Part shown: positions 7,942 through 14,384 of the stretch, in pieces
Layout of the letters: the number at the start of each line of letters is the position of its first letter
How positions within the stretch are numbered: the first letter of the stretch is position 1
Source: Bacillota bacterium
Lineage (GTDB): Bacteria > Bacillota > Clostridia > Acetivibrionales > DSM-1351
NCBI GenBank assembly: GCA_023443515.1
Contig: JAEZUC010000170.1
Coordinates: forward strand, 1 to 15,653
DNA: 15,653 nucleotides
Direction of reading: 5' to 3'
Program-made: the position numbers and the translations under genes
The notes under the pieces: model-generated
The model's database searches: none
Seen by the model: only the letters and a program-made list of their open reading frames with translations
What the model was told of the DNA's origin: nothing

Positions 7942-9246
7942 ATGCCTAATTCTATTAATATTCCAAGTTATTATTCTGCAACAAAAGCTTCAATTAGAAG
8001 AAAACTCGTAGAACGTATAGGCCCGGATTTTAATAAAGGTATGAATGATGTGGACAGGGCCAAATCAAGCTGTGATTTTGAGAGGCTTGTTCCAAAGGAA
8101 GATTTTATTATTTATATACATATCCCCTTCTGCGACTCCTTTTGTAGAGATTGTCCGTATAGTAAATCAGTAAATAAAGGTAATTTAGAGAAATATGTCC
8201 GGGCGCTCATAAAAGAAATAGAACTTATCGGAAAGAATATGAACAATAGTAAAATCAGAGCTAAAGCTGTCTATTTTGGCGGAGGGACACCAACAGTACT
8301 ATCTGCAGGTCTTCTGTCCGATATAATTGGAAAGCTAAAAGAGTATTTTGTTGATGAAAGCACCAGCATAACATTAGAATCCCATCCTAAATCTCTTGAC
8401 TGTGATAACCTAGGGAAGTATAGAGACGCCGGAATAAACCGTATAAGCCTGGGAATACAGTCATTTCAAGATAGTGTATTAAAGGAAATGGGAAGAGATT
8501 ATGATTCTAAAAGAGCATTAGAAGTTGCAAGAAAAGTATCAGAGGCTGGATGGAATTTTAATATTGATATAATGTACGGCTTTGATTCGGAGACTGAAGA
8601 AATGTTTTATGAGGATCTTGAAAAAGCAATACAATTTAACGCAAACCATATATCAATATATGGTTTGATGAGAAATGCAGATATTAAAACAAAGGAAGCT
8701 ATGATAAAAAGAGAAACAAAAATGTATTTTCATGCAAGGAAGCGACTTTTAGATGAAGGTTTTCTTCACTATAAAATAAATGACTTCGCACGTAATGAAA
8801 ATAGTATTAATGTATATGCAGATTTAAGAGATAGGATACCTCTGCATGAAAATCTAGCTTTAGGAACCTCAGGCCATGGAATGACAGTTTTAGCAGGCAA
8901 CTATCTAAAATATAAAGGCATTGACAAATATATTGAATGTATAGAAAAAGAAATACCGCCTCTGTATTATGTAAATTGTAATGATAAAGAGGGTGATATA
9001 GTTTCTAATATATTCTATGGTTTAAATTCACTAAATATCTCCAGAGAAAAATTCAAGCAGCAGTTTGGCGCGGATCCTGTTGAAAACACAACCGATTTTA
9101 TAAGACATTTAGCAAGGCTGGGCTTTTTAGATATAACTGATGAGGAAGTAAAGCTGAGAGAGGATTCTATATTTGAATATAATATTCTCTTCAATGAAGT
9201 ATATTACAAAGGCATAAAAATGCCTAATGATACAGATTCCATTTAG
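7942..9246 (+). CDS. HemN-like radical SAM enzyme (polyketide tailoring, predicted)
   Basis: This 434-aa protein carries the HemN/HemW-type radical SAM core. The [4Fe-4S]-binding C-x3-C-x2-C motif is Cys64, Cys68, Cys71, directly after Y-I-H-I-P-F. The SAM-binding Y-F-G-G-G-T-P-T lies at 111-118 and S-L-G-I-Q-S-F at 169-175. A C-terminal HemN_C-like region follows. An N-terminal extension of about 55 residues precedes the core, longer than in HemW. It starts 4 bp after the dehydratase alpha subunit and shares that transcript. Family members include oxygen-independent coproporphyrinogen III dehydrogenase, HemW, and class C methylases or cyclopropanases that use two SAM molecules in natural-product pathways. 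No haem genes are nearby and the gene sits in a PKS operon, so I infer methylation, cyclopropanation or another radical modification of the polyketide. The superfamily is certain; the reaction is not. Confidence 0.85.
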   Translation: MPNSINIPSYYSATKASIRRKLVERIGPDFNKGMNDVDRAKSSCDFERLVPKEDFIIYIHIPFCDSFCRDCPYSKSVNKGNLEKYVRALIKEIELIGKNMNNSKIRAKAVYFGGGTPTVLSAGLLSDIIGKLKEYFVDESTSITLESHPKSLDCDNLGKYRDAGINRISLGIQSFQDSVLKEMGRDYDSKRALEVARKVSEAGWNFNIDIMYGFDSETEEMFYEDLEKAIQFNANHISIYGLMRNADIKTKEAMIKRETKMYFHARKRLLDEGFLHYKINDFARNENSINVYADLRDRIPLHENLALGTSGHGMTVLAGNYLKYKGIDKYIECIEKEIPPLYYVNCNDKEGDIVSNIFYGLNSLNISREKFKQQFGADPVENTTDFIRHLARLGFLDITDEEVKLREDSIFEYNILFNEVYYKGIKMPNDTDSI

Positions 9247-9287
9247 AGTTATTTAGCTACAATCAGCCTAAAGCAGAAATTTGGAAA

Positions 9288-9304
9288 TATAATAGAAGTA
9301 TAAT
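9288..9304 (+). promoter_or_regulatory. Two TATAAT hexamers in the gap before the methyltransferase gene (weak promoter candidate)
   Basis: The 169-bp gap between the radical SAM gene and the methyltransferase gene holds perfect -10-like hexamers at 9288-9293 and 9299-9304. Neither has a good -35 partner at 16-18 bp, and in such AT-rich DNA these can arise by chance. No terminator was found in the gap, so read-through from the PKS operon remains possible. A second promoter for the methyltransferase and transporter genes is only a suggestion. Confidence 0.2.
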
Positions 9305-9415
9305 TCTTTATTTAGGTATGGTTGATGTCGATGTACTCTAATTACAGGGAGGATTGATATAGAAAAGTAAATCACATGTTATATAAATACTACGGAAAAG
9401 ACAAGGAGGAAAACT

Positions 9416-9961
9416 ATGTATACAGAAAAATCAATGTTAGGATACTTTATTTTATTTTTTATTTTAGGGGTGATAAGTTCTGTAAAAATGTTGTATGATT
9501 ATAACAAAAAAGGAAAACTTACTCTAACAGGATCCATAATTCTTTTAATTTGGTTCTGTGAGCATGGGATACTATTAGATTACTCATCGTACAACTCAAT
9601 TTATCAACATCCTGAAAACATACTTTTAAAAGCATTAGGTATTATATTAATAGTATTTGGACTAATTGTTATGGTTTTGGGTATGGTCAACTTCGGGAAA
9701 TTTACCAGAACTATGGGGACTGACACAAAGAAACTTATAACAGGCGGTTTGTACAAGTTTACAAGAAATCCCCAATATGTTGGATATGGGATAGCTATAA
9801 TAGGGTTTAATATAGCATGGTACACCATACTTTCAGTAATAGCTGTAATTACATATTTCATAATGATTTATATAACCATTATAATTGAAGAAAAAAATCT
9901 TTTAAGAATTTATGGAAAAGAATTTGAAGAGTTCTGTACTAAAACTCCAAGGTTTATCTGA
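9416..9961 (+). CDS. Isoprenylcysteine carboxyl methyltransferase-like integral membrane methyltransferase
   Basis: This 181-aa protein is hydrophobic, with membrane segments at about residues 8-27, 36-55, 71-93 and a helical pair at about 122-157. The C-terminal half has the ICMT/PEMT-family signature: G-G-L-Y-K-F-T-R-N-P-Q-Y at 110-121, then E-E-K-N-L-L at 158-163, a Tyr-Gly-Lys-Glu-Phe turn and a final T-P-R-F. Such proteins bind SAM at the membrane face and methylate carboxyl groups or lipids. Bacterial members are mostly uncharacterised. A strong AAGGAGG ribosome-binding site lies at about 9403-9409. The gene lies between the radical SAM gene and the ABC transporter on the same strand, which makes a role in methylating the cluster product at the membrane, or in self-protection, plausible but unproven. 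The name isoprenylcysteine methyltransferase should not be read literally, since no prenylated protein substrate is expected here. Confidence 0.75.
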   Translation: MYTEKSMLGYFILFFILGVISSVKMLYDYNKKGKLTLTGSIILLIWFCEHGILLDYSSYNSIYQHPENILLKALGIILIVFGLIVMVLGMVNFGKFTRTMGTDTKKLITGGLYKFTRNPQYVGYGIAIIGFNIAWYTILSVIAVITYFIMIYITIIIEEKNLLRIYGKEFEEFCTKTPRFI

Positions 9962-10020
9962 GTATAGATTTATTAAAAACTATGTAAGTGAATAATTTTC
10001 ATTATTTTTATAAGGATGTT

Positions 10021-10025
10021 GGAGG
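10021..10025 (+). promoter_or_regulatory. Ribosome-binding site that fixes the ABC ATPase start
   Basis: GGAGG lies 8 bp before the ATG at 10034. An in-frame ATG at 10016 lies just before this GGAGG and has no site of its own; its first codons would be the ribosome-binding site itself. The 10034 start is therefore preferred. Confidence 0.8.
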
Positions 10026-10033
10026 TAGTTTCT

Positions 10034-10990
10034 ATGAAAAATAATAACATTTCTTCGATTCTTACTGTAACGAATCTGAGCAAAAGTTACAAAGGGCTTC
10101 AGGCCGTTGACAAATTAAATTTTGACGTAAAAAGAGGAGAAATTTTTGGATTCCTTGGACCTAACGGAGCGGGAAAAAGTACTACTATCAGTATGATTAG
10201 CGGACTTATAGAGCCTGACGACGGTGATATTTTTATAAATGGAGTTTCTCTTAAAAAAGAACCGAAAACTGCCAGAGGGCTTATAGGAATATGTCCGCAG
10301 AATGTTGTGGTATGGAAGGACTTAACATGCTATGAACAAATTGAGTTAATAGGCAAAATGTATAACATGGAGAAAAAAGCAATCAAAGAAAAAGGATTGG
10401 GTTTGCTTGAATCTATGGGGTTAATTGAAAAAAAGAACAAGCTTGCCAAAACTCTTTCCGGTGGTATGCAGAGAAGACTGAATATCATTCTTGCTCTGGT
10501 TCATGATCCTGAACTGGTTATATTGGATGAGCCGGAGGCTGGCTTAGACCCCCAAAGCAAGATTTTAGTAAGAGACTATATAAAATCTCTCGCAAAACAT
10601 AAGACAGTTTTGCTGACAACTCACAATATGGATGAAGCAGATAGAGTTGCAGACAGAATTGCTATAATTGACAAAGGGAAGCTTTTAGTTATAGATACAT
10701 CAGAAGGGTTAAAAAGCAAGCTGGGACAGGGTGATGTTCTTGAAATCAAAACGGAAGGTGTCACACCTAAAAAGATTGAAAATATGAAGGCTGAACTATC
10801 AGCGGTTTCAGAAAGTTTCTCGTTTGTTGATGACTTTTTAAATATAGTAGCACCTGATATTTTAGATAACATTCAAAATATAAAGGGAATCTTACAAAAA
10901 AATGAAATTACTGTTGAAGACATTAGACTTAGAAAAAGAACATTAGAAGATGTATTTATTACTTTAACTGGAAGGGGATTAAGAGAATGA
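10034..10990 (+). CDS. ABC transporter ATP-binding protein (drug/natural-product exporter type)
   Basis: This 318-aa ATPase powers the permease encoded next to it. Residues are numbered from the ATG at 10034. Walker A G-P-N-G-A-G-K-S-T is at 42-50, the Q-loop Gln at 89, the L-S-G-G-M-Q signature from 141, Walker B L-D-E-P ending with Asp165-Glu166, and the switch His at 197 (T-T-H-N-M). An accessory domain of about 90 residues follows, as in DrrA/CcmA-type ATPases of ABC-2 exporters. An in-frame ATG at 10016 gives a six-residue longer product but would place the Shine-Dalgarno sequence inside the gene, so 10034 is chosen. The stop overlaps the permease start (ATGA), which implies translational coupling. 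Position at the end of a PKS operon suggests export of the product or self-resistance. Confidence 0.93.
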   Translation: MKNNNISSILTVTNLSKSYKGLQAVDKLNFDVKRGEIFGFLGPNGAGKSTTISMISGLIEPDDGDIFINGVSLKKEPKTARGLIGICPQNVVVWKDLTCYEQIELIGKMYNMEKKAIKEKGLGLLESMGLIEKKNKLAKTLSGGMQRRLNIILALVHDPELVILDEPEAGLDPQSKILVRDYIKSLAKHKTVLLTTHNMDEADRVADRIAIIDKGKLLVIDTSEGLKSKLGQGDVLEIKTEGVTPKKIENMKAELSAVSESFSFVDDFLNIVAPDILDNIQNIKGILQKNEITVEDIRLRKRTLEDVFITLTGRGLRE

Positions 10991-12156
10991 GAACATGGTA
11001 CCTCTTTAAAAAATTTATAATTGAAACAATTCGAGACTGGAAACTTCTCATATTTGTTTTAATATTCGGGCCATTGTTTGTTGCTATATTCTTTGGAGTA
11101 TTTAACAATCATGAAACTACATATAAAGTTGCGGTCTATAATAAGGATGTTCAGGTATCAGACAGCAGTGGTACAACCGTGAATGTGGGCGAAAGTTTGC
11201 TTGATTTATTAGGCAAACAAAAGAATTCTGATGGTACACCCATGTTTAAAATCATTGATGAAAAAGACCTGGATAAAGCTAAAAAAAATATAAGAGCGAA
11301 GAAATATGATGGATATATAGTATTTCCCGAAAACTTCTCACAAAGAATAGTAGATCAGATAAGTAATCCTAATTCTACTAAAGCAGATATGTTTGTTTAT
11401 GGTGATAAAGCTAATGAAAACTATATGATTTCAGCAATCATGATAAACGAATATTGTATTCAATTAATTAACTCTATAACCGGAAAAAGTTCTTCTTTTA
11501 ATTTTGTAGAGGAATTTGTAGTAGATTATAAGAATAGAACAACCTTTGAAGCATCAATACCGGCCGCTATAATGGTAGGAATAATAATGATATTATTTAC
11601 TGCTGCAATAGCTTTAATTAAAGAAGTTGACAGCGGAACATTAAGAAGACTTCAAATATCTAAAGCTTCAGGGTTAGAAGTCCTTACGTCACTTAATCTT
11701 ACTCAAATAATAATTGGTTTTGTTGAAGTAGCAATAACTCTGTTTACAGCCTTTGTAATATTTAACGCTAAACCTGGTGGAGATGTGGCTACAATATTTT
11801 TAATAAGTATGCTGGCATGTATTTCAGTAATACCTATTGGATTTATTGTCGCAAGCTTTTCCAGAACAACTAGCGATATTCTGATATTCGGAAATATACC
11901 ATATATGTTGTTGTTCATTTTTTCCGGAGCATTCCCTATACCAAGATTAAACTTATTTACTATTTCAGGATATACTATAGCTATAAATGACTTTTTGCCT
12001 ACAACACCTGCAATGACTGCCCTAAAAAAGGTAATGGATGAAGGGGCAGGATTAGAGAGTGTTTTATTTGACTTAGCAGTGGTTATCATAGTCACGGCTG
12101 TGTACTACGTTATAGGAATAAGGTTATTTAATAAAAAGCATATGAAATTAGTATAG
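10987..12156 (+). CDS. ABC-2 type transporter permease
   Basis: This 389-aa integral membrane protein has the ABC-2 layout: one N-terminal membrane segment at about residues 20-40, an extracytoplasmic domain of about 150 residues, then five hydrophobic segments from about residue 190 to the C-terminus. The C-terminal part includes a G-x-I-P-Y-M-L-L-F-I-F-S-G block typical of ABC-2 permeases. It begins inside the stop codon of the ATPase gene, so the two form one exporter, presumably with the permease as a dimer. The substrate cannot be read from sequence. By context it is the polyketide made by the upstream genes. A strong terminator follows 34 bp after the stop, making this the last gene of the unit. 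Confidence 0.92.
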   Translation: MRTWYLFKKFIIETIRDWKLLIFVLIFGPLFVAIFFGVFNNHETTYKVAVYNKDVQVSDSSGTTVNVGESLLDLLGKQKNSDGTPMFKIIDEKDLDKAKKNIRAKKYDGYIVFPENFSQRIVDQISNPNSTKADMFVYGDKANENYMISAIMINEYCIQLINSITGKSSSFNFVEEFVVDYKNRTTFEASIPAAIMVGIIMILFTAAIALIKEVDSGTLRRLQISKASGLEVLTSLNLTQIIIGFVEVAITLFTAFVIFNAKPGGDVATIFLISMLACISVIPIGFIVASFSRTTSDILIFGNIPYMLLFIFSGAFPIPRLNLFTISGYTIAINDFLPTTPAMTALKKVMDEGAGLESVLFDLAVVIIVTAVYYVIGIRLFNKKHMKLV

Positions 12157-12190
12157 GTATAAACAAACAAAAGCTTTAATTAATTAATAA

Positions 12191-12234
12191 AGCCGGATAA
12201 TCAATGTTGTTATTGATTATCCGGCTAGTTTTTT
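12191..12234 (+). terminator. Rho-independent terminator ending the PKS/exporter unit
   Basis: A perfect 15-bp stem pairs 12191-12205 with 12212-12226 across a 6-nt loop, followed by a run of six T at 12229-12234. The GC-rich base (AGCCGG/CCGGCT) and T tract make this a convincing terminator. A smaller AT-rich hairpin (GCTTTA/TAAAGC) lies just before it. Confidence 0.92.
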
Positions 12235-12287
12235 ATATATTTATATTAAAAAAAACAAATGGATAATTTTAATATTGCATCCATATA

Positions 12288-12296
12288 TGGTATAAT
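12288..12296 (+). promoter_or_regulatory. Extended -10 promoter for the xylanase leader
   Basis: TGGTATAAT is a perfect -10 hexamer (12291-12296) with the TGn extension. The -35 region is poor, as is normal for extended -10 promoters. Transcription would begin near 12303, giving a leader of roughly 570 nt before the xylanase ATG. It lies just after the terminator that closes the upstream unit, where a new promoter is expected. Confidence 0.6.
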
Positions 12297-12302
12297 ATAG
12301 TT

Positions 12303-12870
12303 GTATTATAAAGACTACTGATAAATCTACGCAAACATTACCGTTAGAGTCACTTTTCTTAATAGTAGCGAACATCCCCTAAATCATAATCAAATAATCA
12401 GTTTTGTAAGAGATAGGTATAGAACAATCTATGGCTATACATTAAATTAAAACAAAACGGTCCGGAAGCAACGGTAGAAATAACGAGGCTGCATTACATA
12501 CTTCCAAGGTTACAATAAAGCCGGTATCGTGACCTGTGTTTCAAAGATGAGAAGCAAAAGATTGGGGATACTGCCGGTTACCCTGATTCTTTTGGAAATC
12601 TCTGATTTGAATATAATGCATAATTTTGAGAATAGGGGGTGAATCTGTAGTAGGCATGTAAGTCTTACAGTTATAGAAAACTGTGACTACATAAAGGGTA
12701 AAGGGTGCTGATTTTAGTACCGGCGATATATCATAAAAACTTAAGAAGTAGCCTCTATTAGCCAGCGACAGCGTAAATTCAATTGATTATAAACTGAAAT
12801 CAAGCCCCGGTTAGCAAGGGCAGGTATAGTATCTGCAAGTACTAAATTATAAAAAGAGGAGAGTAGATTT
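12303..12870 (+). ncRNA. Long gene-free leader upstream of the xylanase, candidate structured RNA
   Basis: This stretch of about 570 nt has no credible coding frame on either strand. It is clearly richer in G and C than the other intergenic DNA here, which in an AT-rich genome often marks structured RNA. Local pairings that can be read by eye: 12315-12319 with 12364-12368; 12646-12651 with 12686-12691, enclosing two small hairpins (12657-12661/12665-12669 and 12667-12672/12679-12684); 12783-12788 with 12798-12803; 12804-12807 with 12818-12821; and a hairpin at 12820-12836. An extended -10 promoter precedes it and no terminator separates it from the xylanase, so it is probably a 5' leader. I could not match it to a riboswitch, T-box, RNase P, tmRNA, or intron core. 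The structure is judged by eye, not computed. Confidence 0.4.
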
Positions 12871-14142
12871 ATGAAAAAAAACAGTTTTAAATCTTTATCA
12901 GTGGCTCTTTCTGTTTTACTGACAACTCTAATGGTTAGTTCAGTGACAGTTAATGCAGCTACTCCAACAGGTACAAGGTTAAAGGATGTTCAAAGCAGAG
13001 TACTGGTAGGAACCGAATTCTCTAGTGGTTTTTATAACAATGATTCCACATTTTTCAACACTGCCACTCCAGAATTTAATCTGGTAACTGCTGAAAATTG
13101 TATGAAATGGGATGCTTTAGAACCTTCACAAAATAGTTTTAACTGGAACGAAGCAGACCAACTAATGAACTGGGCGAAGAATAACAATTATAAGGTTCAT
13201 GGACATACGTTTGTTTGGCACAGTCAAGCTCCAAGTTGGTTACAGAATCTAAATGCAAGTGCTTTGGAGTCTGCCATGAACAACCATATTGACAAGGTTA
13301 TGGGGCGTTATAAAGGCCAGATTCCTATTTGGGACGTAGCTAATGAAGTTTTTGAGGAAAACGGAAGCTACAGAAATTCCTTCTGGTATAGAACTATGGG
13401 TAAGAGCTTCATTGAGAAAGCATTTATCCGTGCCCGTGCTGCTGACCCTTCTGCCAAGTTGGTATACAACGATTACAATCTTGAGTATACCGGAGCTAAG
13501 TCCAACGCTGCCTATGAGATGCTCAAAGACTTTAAGAGCCGTGGTATACCTGTAGATGGTATTGGGTTCCAGATGCACCTTGATATACAATACGCAATCG
13601 ACTATAATGATTTCGCTAAGAATATGCAACGTTTTGCAGATTTAGGCCTTGAGATATATATAACCGAGATGGATGTACGTGTATCCAGCAATACTAATTC
13701 GACTGAACTTCAAACTCAAGCCAGCTACTACAAGAATATCATCGAAAAATGTATGGCACAGCCTGCTGTAAAGGCTATCCAGTTCTGGGGCTTCACAGAT
13801 AAATATTCCTGGGTACCGGGAACATTCTCAGGCAGAGACAATGCTTTACTCTTTGACAAAAACTATAATCCAAAACCAGCTTATTATGCAGTGCAAGCAG
13901 CTCTCGCTACAGCACCTACACCGACAGTAGTATATGGTGACCTTGACGGCAGTGGCAGTGTTGATGCTATAGATTATTCACTTCTAAAGCAATACCTGCT
14001 GGGCTCAATAACTAAATTCCCATCTGATAATGGTCTGGTTGCTGCAGATGTAAATGCCAGTGGATCAATAGATGCGTTAGATTTCGCTCTTATGAAGCAA
14101 TATCTGATCGGACTTATAACTAAATTCCCTGCACAAGGCTAA
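12871..14142 (+). CDS. Secreted cellulosomal GH10 endo-1,4-beta-xylanase with type I dockerin
   Basis: This 423-aa protein hydrolyses internal beta-1,4 bonds of xylan outside the cell. A signal peptide spans residues 1-29 (basic MKKNSFK, hydrophobic core, V-N-A cleavage site). The GH10 domain covers about 35-347: H-G-H-T-F-V-W-H-S at 110-118, acid/base Glu159 in W-D-V-A-N-E, nucleophile Glu266 in I-T-E-M-D, and W-G-F-T-D at 306-310. A short Thr/Pro linker (348-353) leads to a dockerin of two calcium-binding repeats beginning near 357 and 393, each ending in an L-K-Q-Y-L or M-K-Q-Y-L helix. The dockerin docks the enzyme onto scaffoldin cohesins. Ala-Ile and Ala-Leu at the recognition positions match the C. 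cellulolyticum type. A GAGGAG ribosome-binding site precedes the start. It is transcribed alone, after a very long leader and before its own terminator. Confidence 0.96.
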   Translation: MKKNSFKSLSVALSVLLTTLMVSSVTVNAATPTGTRLKDVQSRVLVGTEFSSGFYNNDSTFFNTATPEFNLVTAENCMKWDALEPSQNSFNWNEADQLMNWAKNNNYKVHGHTFVWHSQAPSWLQNLNASALESAMNNHIDKVMGRYKGQIPIWDVANEVFEENGSYRNSFWYRTMGKSFIEKAFIRARAADPSAKLVYNDYNLEYTGAKSNAAYEMLKDFKSRGIPVDGIGFQMHLDIQYAIDYNDFAKNMQRFADLGLEIYITEMDVRVSSNTNSTELQTQASYYKNIIEKCMAQPAVKAIQFWGFTDKYSWVPGTFSGRDNALLFDKNYNPKPAYYAVQAALATAPTPTVVYGDLDGSGSVDAIDYSLLKQYLLGSITKFPSDNGLVAADVNASGSIDALDFALMKQYLIGLITKFPAQG

Positions 14143-14155
14143 TAAAAGCTACAAC

Positions 14156-14195
14156 AAATATGCCGGTTTGCCAAAGCAAGCCGGCATATTTTATT
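14156..14195 (+). terminator. Rho-independent terminator of the xylanase gene
   Basis: A 16-bp stem pairs 14156-14171 with 14176-14191, closed by a CAAA tetraloop, with one T-G wobble (14167/14180). The T-rich tail TTTTATT follows. It begins 13 bp after the xylanase stop. Confidence 0.9.
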
Positions 14196-14277
14196 GTATA
14201 AGAGTAGCTGACCAGAATTATTAAATACACTACACAAACGGTGGTACATCGTCTCTCGTTAATAAAGTTCTGATTAT

Positions 14278-14305
14278 TTGAAAAACTTGCCCGGCTTTCT
14301 ATGAT
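14278..14305 (+). promoter_or_regulatory. Candidate promoter of the PucR-type regulator
   Basis: TTGAAA (14278-14283) and TATGAT (14300-14305) are spaced by 16 bp, each one mismatch from the sigma-A consensus. Transcription would start near 14312, about 70 nt before the ATG at 14385. The -10 box forms part of an inverted repeat. Confidence 0.45.
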
Positions 14306-14335
14306 AAAATTAATAATCATAGGAGGCTCTTTTTT
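14293..14335 (+). terminator. Inverted repeat with T tract before the regulator: terminator or operator-like element
   Basis: Bases 14293-14305 pair with 14316-14328 (13 bp including three G-T wobbles; the core CTATGAT/ATCATAG is perfect), followed by TTTTTT at 14330-14335. Read as RNA from an upstream start it is a plausible intrinsic terminator or attenuator. Its left arm also contains the candidate -10 box, so it could instead be an operator at which a regulator blocks transcription. The sequence does not decide between these. Confidence 0.45.
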
Positions 14336-14384
14336 ATCATTGTAAATGAAATATTGTAAATACTACTACTAAGGAGTGAAGAAT

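Noticed and set aside
9347..9366. Orphan ribosome-binding-site-like GGGAGG between the radical SAM and methyltransferase genes
   Set aside because: A stop follows within a few codons in the frame of the nearby TTG, so no gene can start there. It may be a relic or chance.
10016..10033. Earlier ATG for the ABC ATPase
   Set aside because: The GGAGG ribosome-binding site lies inside this extension and serves the ATG at 10034.
12515..12560. Resemblance of AAGCCGGTATCGTGACCTG to the B12-box part of a cobalamin riboswitch
   Set aside because: The rest of the cobalamin aptamer (upstream paired core and CCCGCCACTG-type segment) is absent, and the xylanase gene has no link to cobalamin.
12480..12641. 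Short open frames in the gap before the xylanase
   Set aside because: They lack ribosome-binding sites, are about 50 codons or less, show no protein-like motif, and several frames are equally open.
12690..12745. GGGTGCTG...AGTACCGGCG, loosely like a T-box sequence
   Set aside because: There is no proper AGGGTGGTACCGCG core, no terminator after it, and no amino-acid or tRNA ligase gene downstream.
12303..12870. Group I or group II intron without an ORF
   Set aside because: I see no domain V signature (AGCCGT...ACGGTT with GAAA loop), no GTGCG-type 5' end, no group I P/Q/R/S core, and no reverse transcriptase or endonuclease gene.
13249..13629. Long open frame on the minus strand inside the xylanase gene
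   Set aside because: It is a shadow of the GH10 coding frame, with no motif, no ribosome-binding site and no promoter.
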